Assembly (NCBI GenBank): GCA_949130485.1
Contig: OX422184.1
Span: forward strand, 25,961,674-26,025,673
Source of the DNA: Agelas oroides
Lineage: Eukaryota; Porifera; Demospongiae; Agelasida; Agelasidae
Length of the DNA: 64,000 nucleotides
Direction of reading: 5' to 3'
The notes under the pieces are model-generated. The model was not told the DNA's origin and made no database searches. It saw only the letters and a list, made by a program, of their open reading frames with translations. Made by a program: the position numbers and the translations under genes. This document shows positions 57,421 through 64,000 of this stretch, piece after piece; position 1 is the first letter of the stretch; each line of letters starts with the position of its first letter.

Positions 57421-57740
57421 GACAAAACAGGAGTAGACGAACCAGGAAGATACCAATGAAACACCACTGACTCTGGCAGGTCTGACAGGAGTAGACGAAC
57501 CAGGAAGATACCAATGAAACACCACTGACTCTGGCTGGTCTGACAGGAGTATACGAACCAGGAAGATACCAATGAAACACCACTGACTCCGGCAGGTCTG
57601 ACAGGAGTAGACGAACCAGGAAGATGCCAATGAAACACCACCGACTCCGGCAGGTCTGACAGGAGTAGACGAACCAGGAAGATACCAATGAAACACCACC
57701 GACTCTGGCAGGTCTGACAAAATCTCATCCTCTTCATCCT
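57421..57740 (-). repeat. 58 bp minisatellite made from a PHD3 exon
   Basis: Five units of gacaggagtagacgaaccag, gaagataccaatgaaacacc, actgactctggcaggtct. On the minus strand each unit reads [20 protein letters not shown]. About 32 bp of the unit (57631-57662) is the exact reverse complement of the main KMT2 PHD3 exon (30611-30642). Copy A has one unit. Confidence 0.9.
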
Positions 57741-58543
57741 TGTGGCAGTCCCGAGAACATTATTATGTTTCGTATGTTACCACATTTAACATGCTGTAGC
57801 GGTACTTTGAAACACCCATGCAGTAGGCTATAAAAAACAGTTATACCATGGCTTCCTCGTTCCGCCCTCAGGCTCGGGCAATAAAACCTGTACAGCCCTC
57901 GAAGCCATGGTATAACTACCACATATACAACGGGAAAACAGTGCCACTTGTGCCTGTTGTCCCATCTCCATCCTCACACCCTCATACCCTCACACCCTCA
58001 TACCCTCACACCCTCATACCCTCACTGAAGGCATTGCCGTAGCCTCGCAAAAGAGCACCCATGGGCAGAGCACCTTACAAGTCTGGGTGGACGCTCTTTT
58101 GAGTGTTTTGCAGGTAACCATGAAAGTGCGCCCATGTCACATTTACAGCAACTCAATGTCCTTGAAGCAAATAATTGAACAAACACAATATACAACGGAA
58201 CAACCAGCGCCTTCGAAGTCGAGTCCTGATGGCACACAACACTCTGAACGGCACCATGTCACTGTGAGCATAGTGTGCATACCACATTAGCTACATCCGT
58301 CTACGCAAAGATGGTCTTACCTCAGATATGTGCTTGAGGCTGTGCCCTTCTCAAACTCCACACAAAGCTCGCTCCAGGTTGGGTGCTCATTCGAGTAAAC
58401 TTTGACCCTATACAGGAAATCGGGCCAAAAGTAGGGCGTGGGTGCTCTTTCATGAGACTATGGTAATAGCTGTCATGTGATCTTCACATCCTCACATCCT
58501 CACACCCTCACACCCTCACACCCTCACACCCTCACACATACAG

Positions 58544-61500
58544 TTTCAGATGCATGCGAAGCAGACTCGACTCCGAGATCTCACACAAACTGAGAGCCGG
58601 CACCTGTCCAACACCATCACCCTCCCCACCCCACACAGCCTCACACCAGCACGTATGCTACCTCCCTGGGTTGACACCATTCCGTCTGGCAATCCTGGGC
58701 CACACCTCTTTCCCTTTAACAGGTAACCATAGCAACACCATGGTACTGTGAATTCTTTACCAACCATCTGTCTCTCCCTCTGCTTTTGCTCTTTGGTGAA
58801 TCAAACAACTTTATGTCCCTCCCTCTCTCCTCTTGCTCCCCTCGCCCTCCCTCTCTCCTCTGGCTCCCCTCGCTCCCTCCTCTTGCTCCCCTCGCCCTCC
58901 CTCTCTCCTCTGGCTCCCCTCGCTCTCTCCTCTTGCTCCCCTCGCCCTCCCTCTCCTCTTGCTCCCCTCGCCCTCACTCTCTCCTCTTGCTCCCCTCGCC
59001 CTCCCTCTCTCCTCTTGCTTCCCTCGCCCTCCCTCTCTCCTCTTGCTCCCCTCGCCCTCCCTCTCTCCTCTTGCTCCCCTCGCCCTCCCTCTCTCCTCTT
59101 GCTCCCCTCGCCCTCCCTCTCTCCTCTTGCTCCCCTCGCCCTCCCTCTCTCCTCTTGCTCCCCTCGCCCTCCCTCTCTCCTCTTGCTCCCCTCGCCCTCC
59201 CTCTCTCCTCTTGCTCCCCTCGCTCTCTCCTCTTGCTCCCCTCGCCCTCCCTCTCTCCTCTTGCTCCCCTCGCCCTCCCTCTCTCCTCTTGCTCCCCTCG
59301 CTCTCTCCTCTTGCTCCCCTCGCCCTCCCTTGCTCTTCCTGTTCCTCAGAACCTTTGTTCAACTACTCTTCCTTCTCCTGTGTTTGTCTCTTCGTCCAAT
59401 ACTTTACACTTTAAATCTTGCAACATCCTGAACTCAATCTGCTTTTTCCTCCGTTTCCTCTCCCTCCCCCTCTCCCTCTCCTCCCTCCCCTTCCCTCTCC
59501 TCCCCCACCCCCCCACTCTTCCTTCCCTTTCCACCTTTTCCCTCCCTCTGTTTTTGCTTCCCTCTCTCTCTCTCCCTCATTCCCCTCCCCTCCCCCTGCC
59601 CCCCTCTCCTCTCACCCTCCCCCTCTGCTTTTACCCTCCTCTCTCTCTCCCTCACTCCCTCCCCCTGCCCCCCTCTCTCTCTCTCCCTCACTCCCTCCCC
59701 CTGCCCCCCTCTCTCTCTCCCTCACTCCCTCCCCCTGCCCCCCTCTCTCTCTCCCTCACTACCTCCCCCTGCCCCCCTACCTTCACCCTCCTCTCCCTCT
59801 CCCCACACAAGGCGGTTCAATAACATTGCATCTCTGTACACTGGGAGTGCGAGCCAGCTGTTGAGTAATGCCCTCATCATCCCTCTTGTCTCCATCAAAC
59901 CAGATGCTGCTGGGAAGGAGAACAGTAAGTGGGGGAGAGGGTGAGGAGGGAAGGGAGATGGGAAAGGGGGGGAAGTAAAGAGGAAAGAAAGAGAGACTGA
60001 CTGGACTGAAACTGAAGACATCTCCCTCATACACTCACTCACTCACTCACTCTCACTAATGACCACTGCTCCCTCCCTCCACATGCATCCTCATTCACTC
60101 ACTCACTCTCACTAATGTCCACTACTCCCTCCCACCACATGCATCCTCATACACTCACTCTGACTAATGTCCACTACTCCCTCCCTCCACATGCATCCTC
60201 GTACACTCCCTCACTCACTCTGACTAATGTCCACTGCTCCCTCCCTCCACATGCATCCTCATACACTCACTCACTCACTCTCACTAATGTCCACTACTCC
60301 CTCCCTCCACATGCATCCTCATACACTCACTCACTGTCACTAATGTCCACTGCTCCCTCCCTCCACATGCATCCTCATTCACTCACTCACTCACTCTCAC
60401 TAATGTCCACTACTCCCTCCCACCACATGCATCCTCATACACTCACTCACTCACTCTGACTAATGTCCACTACTCCCTCCCACCACATGCATCCTCATAC
60501 ACTCACTCACTCACTCTCACTAATGACCACTGCTCCCTCCCTCCACATGCATCCTCATACACTCCCTCACTCACTCTCACTAATGTCCACTACTCCCTCC
60601 CTCCACATGCATCCTCGTACACTCCCTCACTCACTCTGACTAATGTCCACTGCTCCCTCCCTCCACATACATCCTCGTACACTCCCTCACTCACTCTGAC
60701 TAATGTCCACTACTCCCTCCCTCCACATGCATCCTCGTACACTCCCTCACTCACTCTGACTAATGTCCACTACTCCCCTCCCTCCACATGCATCCTCATA
60801 CACTCACTCACTCACTCTCACTAATGTCCACTACTCCCTCCCTCCACATGCATCCTCATACACTCACTCACTCACTCTCACTAATGTCCACTACTCCCTC
60901 CCACCACATGCATCCTCATACACTCACTCTCACTAATGTCCACTGCTCCCTCCCTCCACATACATCCTCATACACTCACTCACTCACTCTGACTAATGTC
61001 CACTACTCCCTCCCACCACATGCATCCTCATACACTCACTCTCACTAATGTCCACTGCTCCCTCCCTCCACATACATCCTCATACACTCACTCACTCACT
61101 CTGACTAATGTCCACTACTCCCTCCCACCACATGCATCCTCATACACTCACTCACTCACTCTCACTAATGTCCACTGCTCCCTCCCTCCACATGCATCCT
61201 CATACACTCACTCACTCACTCTCACTAATGTCCACTACTCCCTCCCACCACATGCATCCTCATACACTCACTCTCACTAATGTCCACTGCTCCCTCCCTC
61301 CACATACATCCTCATACACTCACTCACTCACTCTGACTAATGTCCACTACTCCCTCCCACCACATGCATCCTCATACACTCACTCACTCACTCTCACTAA
61401 TGTCCACTACTCCCTCCCTCCACATGCATCCTCATACACTCACTCACTCACTCACTCTCATATCCTCAACCACACGTATGTTGTGTGTGTGTGTGTGTGT

Positions 61501-64000
61501 TAATGTTGGGTGATATACCATATTTTTAGTGATTTGCGGCAGGGTTCTCGCTAGGCCTTTAGTGGATGGTTTTGCACCATTTGGTCAATTGCAGCACCAT
61601 TTGGATGTGGTATATAAATTTAAGCAAGAGCACCATTTGGGCCACTTCTGCCCACAGCAGTTACTAACCTGGCTTCCCACTTAACATTTCAATAACAATG
61701 TGTACAGAGTGCGTTTTGTACCTCCCTATTCTATCATGCACCATTTGGAAGTAGATTTCTAGCAGTAACCCTGAACTTTACGAGAACCTTGACTTAAACC
61801 GGTATAGCTGATTGCTATTCTGATGCTGTACTGGTGTACCGGTTTACAGCGTGTGTGCGCTAAATCACAAAGTTTATAATGCGCATGCGTAGAAGTTCAC
61901 TCCATGTGAATTCGGTGATAAAGATGGCTGTGAACGCTAGTCCTGCTGGTGCTGAATTGAGAAGTGAAACTGGTAGCGATAGCGATGGCCTCGTTTCAAA
62001 ATCAAGGGGTGCGAAATCAACAGTTTGGATATATTTTTGGTTTGAGGCAGACAAGGAAGACCGAAGGTCCAGTATGCTGTGATCTGTCAGTTGTGCAAAA
62101 AAATCAGTATCAGTGAAAGGTGTTAATACATCGAACCTGCTGTCACACCTGAAGGTTCATCATTCCCGAGGTGAAGAAGAAGGCAAACAGCAAGCCTAAC
62201 AGCAAGGACAAGGACCACGCAACAAGGCTTCTTTCAGGCAATCATCCCTATACTGGTATACCGTGATGTTACTGTCATATCAAATACCAATATTGAATTC
62301 CCATACCACCCAACATTTATGTGTGTGTGTGTGTGTGTGTGTGTGAGATGAGGTATTTCCCATACCACCCAACATTAATGTAGCCTCGTTCCCAGGCCCT
62401 GCGGGTTCATTGCTTGCAGTACGAAATTCGCGCAGAGGGCCTGGGCTCGTTCATCATGTGATGCGTACCACAGGACACGTTTTTACGTCACACCAGATAT
62501 GGCCGCGCCGTGTTGCAGCATTGGTTGTACCCAGATAACCACAAATGGAGTTGGAAGAACCTGAAACAGGTCACGCGCTTACGATAGACTACAATAGTAA
62601 ACTCGAGGTGAAGAAGACGAGGAGCCGAAATCCAGGGTCGACCTAGTAACACGATGTGGCAAGGTATCTGAATATATACGTCTACTATCCAGCTAAGCAT
62701 GGCAGCTTGTGCTCTTCCGCTGCCGAGACTTTTAACACTTAGGTAAGTTCGCACACGAACCATTACTGTGATCTCGGGGGGCCTCTTTCAACGGTAAACA
62801 AGGCGCTAGCTCATCTATGACATCATTGATTCTAGTAGAAGGGTCGTGACGTAAGCTGCGGCACGCATCACGTGATGAACGAGCCCAGGCCCTCTGCGCG
62901 AATTTCGTACTGCAAGCGACGAACGCGCAGGGCCTGGGAACGAGGCTAACATTAATGTGTGTGTGTGTGATGAGGATGATGTGTGAGGAAGTAAAGTTTA
63001 AGCTGATGACAGGTATTCTTCTCCGCTTCCACTCTTCCTCTTTCCCTCTTCCTCTCGCCCCCTTCTCCTCACTAGGCATCTTCCACTGTGTGTTTGGAGA
63101 CTTGCAGGAGTCACTGTTGAGCTATTGTCGAGGAGCCCTGGACACTGCTGCGCAGAGGAAAGACAAAACCATTGTCTTTTGGTTGGACAGCTTTGCAGCT
63201 GTTTCCAGTGAGTGGAGAGTGATGATATTGTAATTATGACGGAGGGATGACCATTTTAGTGCAATCCTGGTCTTTCTTTGTGACATTATAGTGTAAATCA
63301 ACTTTTACGTAAAGGGTTTATGAACCATGTCCTTAGTGGAAGTCCAGCGATGGAGAACCTTCATTGTGGCAATACGACCGAATACCTTATGATTTCTATA
63401 TACGCTGTGGTTTCTATGCACACACTGTCACATTAATTTTGTAATTTCACTGACTAGGGTATTAGTACAGTCATAGAAATCTAGCTGCCTCCTGCAAGTT
63501 CTCTTTCCTGTTTAAATATTTACTGCAGCTCTATACTAGTAGTCTGTTTACCTCTCGTTCATTGACCTGGCCCCCTTTTCCCCTCCCCACTCACACACAC
63601 ATGCCCACACCTCCCCACATCCCCCCCACCCACACACACACACACAGTATCTCCACATGTGGTGGTGGAGACGGTCAGACTGTGGTTGCGAGAAGATCTG
63701 AACAGTCGAAAGTTTGACCGTATCGTGTTCTGTACCCCCCATTGCTTGAGGCATCTCTTGAAAAATATTTGCCTCTCCTGCCATTTTGCAACCTGCATCA
63801 GCCCTGAAGGTGTAGAAGGGGAAACCCCTAGTGCTGATGAATTACTGGGGGAAGTCCCTAATGAGAACTTGTTGGAGGGAAAAACTGCTAATCAGAGTGA
63901 ACTGGAAGGGGAAATCCCTAATGAGAAAGTGGAAGGGGAACCCCTGGTGTTGATGGTGACAAAGATGGGGAAGTCCCTGATGACATTGATGAGGAGAAAG
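58544..64000 (+). CDS. GDAP2-like macrodomain gene, copy B (partial)
   Basis: Exons: 58544-58722 (MLPPWVDTIPSGNPG), 59812-59924 (FNNIASLYTGSASQLLSNAL), 63076-63207 (IFHCVFGDLQESLLSYCRGA) and 63648 to beyond the window end (VVVETVRLWLREDL, FDRIVFCTPHC, then acidic tail EGETPSADELLGE). It keeps the open codons where copy A has a stop and a frameshift. But the exon corresponding to 22908-23024 is gone: the 60 bp array runs directly into caaccacacgtatg at about 61465. The tail has a 1 bp loss near 63940 (gaacccct versus gaaacccct) that shifts the acidic frame. Macrodomain function would be ADP-ribose binding; whether this copy is expressed is doubtful. Confidence 0.55.
58800..59335. repeat. 28 bp CT-rich minisatellite, copy B
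   Basis: About 18 units of the same ctctcctcttgctcccctcg unit as at 19480, roughly half the length of the copy A array. Confidence 0.95.
60020..61465. repeat. 60 bp minisatellite, copy B
   Basis: About 24 units of the cactaatgtccactactccc repeat. Variants ctgacta and tacactccctca occur here and not in copy A, so the array has been homogenised separately. Confidence 0.95.
62381..62948. mobile_element. 568 bp MITE, TAGCCTCG family, recent
   Basis: Ends tagcctcgttcccaggccct and agggcctgggaacgaggcta. Flanked by identical acattaatg (62372-62380 and 62949-62957). The matching position in copy A (about 23802) has the uninterrupted site cccaacattaatgtgtg, so the insertion postdates the duplication. 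Inner TIRs gcgcagagggcctgggctcg / cgagcccaggccctctgcgc extend the homology. Confidence 0.92.

Noticed and set aside
57278-57737. Antisense ORFs repeating [17 protein letters not shown] as a possible gene
   Set aside because: They are the minisatellite derived from a KMT2 exon; reported as a repeat and finding instead.

Overview
The window looks like nuclear DNA of a marine invertebrate, most plausibly a sponge, though the phylum is an inference. Genes are split by short GT-AG introns. The recognisable proteins are metazoan: a Trithorax-type KMT2 methyltransferase, sorting nexin 17, a CDP-diacylglycerol synthase exon, a GDAP2-like macrodomain protein, and Death-domain/LRR receptors of the NLR type that are expanded in basal animals. 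Roughly half the DNA is minisatellite, microsatellite, MITE or LINE sequence. No rRNA, tRNA, CRISPR array or bacterial operon was seen.

Layout. 169-2405: a non-autonomous transposon with ~100 bp terminal inverted repeats and a perfect 9 bp target duplication. 3521-7930 (-): NLR-like gene 1. 8386-14300 (-): SNX17 with an internal tandem exon duplication. 15299-15402 (+): an orphan CDP-DAG synthase exon. 15960-18003: a partial KMT2 copy (FYRC to the middle of SET). 19210-25283 (+): GDAP2-like macrodomain gene, copy A. 27093-29400 (-): a decayed CXC-domain repetitive gene interrupted by a TTAA transposon. 29752-39587 (+): the principal KMT2 gene, C-terminal part only. 39588-44560: a poorly resolved stretch with two unrecognised exons. 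45318-54925 (-): NLR-like gene 2, with an antisense LINE at about 48700-51683 in an intron. 55407-57231: a second partial KMT2 copy. 58544-64000 (+): GDAP2-like copy B, running off the window.

The window is internally repetitive. NLR gene, KMT2 fragment and macrodomain gene occur twice in the same order (about 2.7-25 kb and 44.5-64 kb) around the main KMT2 gene. The two macrodomain copies carry different lesions: a nonsense codon and a frameshift in A; a missing exon and another frameshift in B. The main KMT2 gene has a premature stop inside SET and appears to lack one PHD3 exon, so either it is damaged or the assembly is wrong there.

The most notable system is the pair of NLR-like genes. 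Each encodes a hydrophobic N-terminal segment ending in a canonical 2A ribosome-skipping motif (GDIEVNPGP, GDIETNPGP). A Death domain follows, then a conserved N-terminal module, the C-terminal half of a NACHT-like region with no Walker A motif, and ribonuclease-inhibitor-type LRRs. One mRNA could thus yield a separate ~155-165 residue leader peptide and a P-loop-less receptor.
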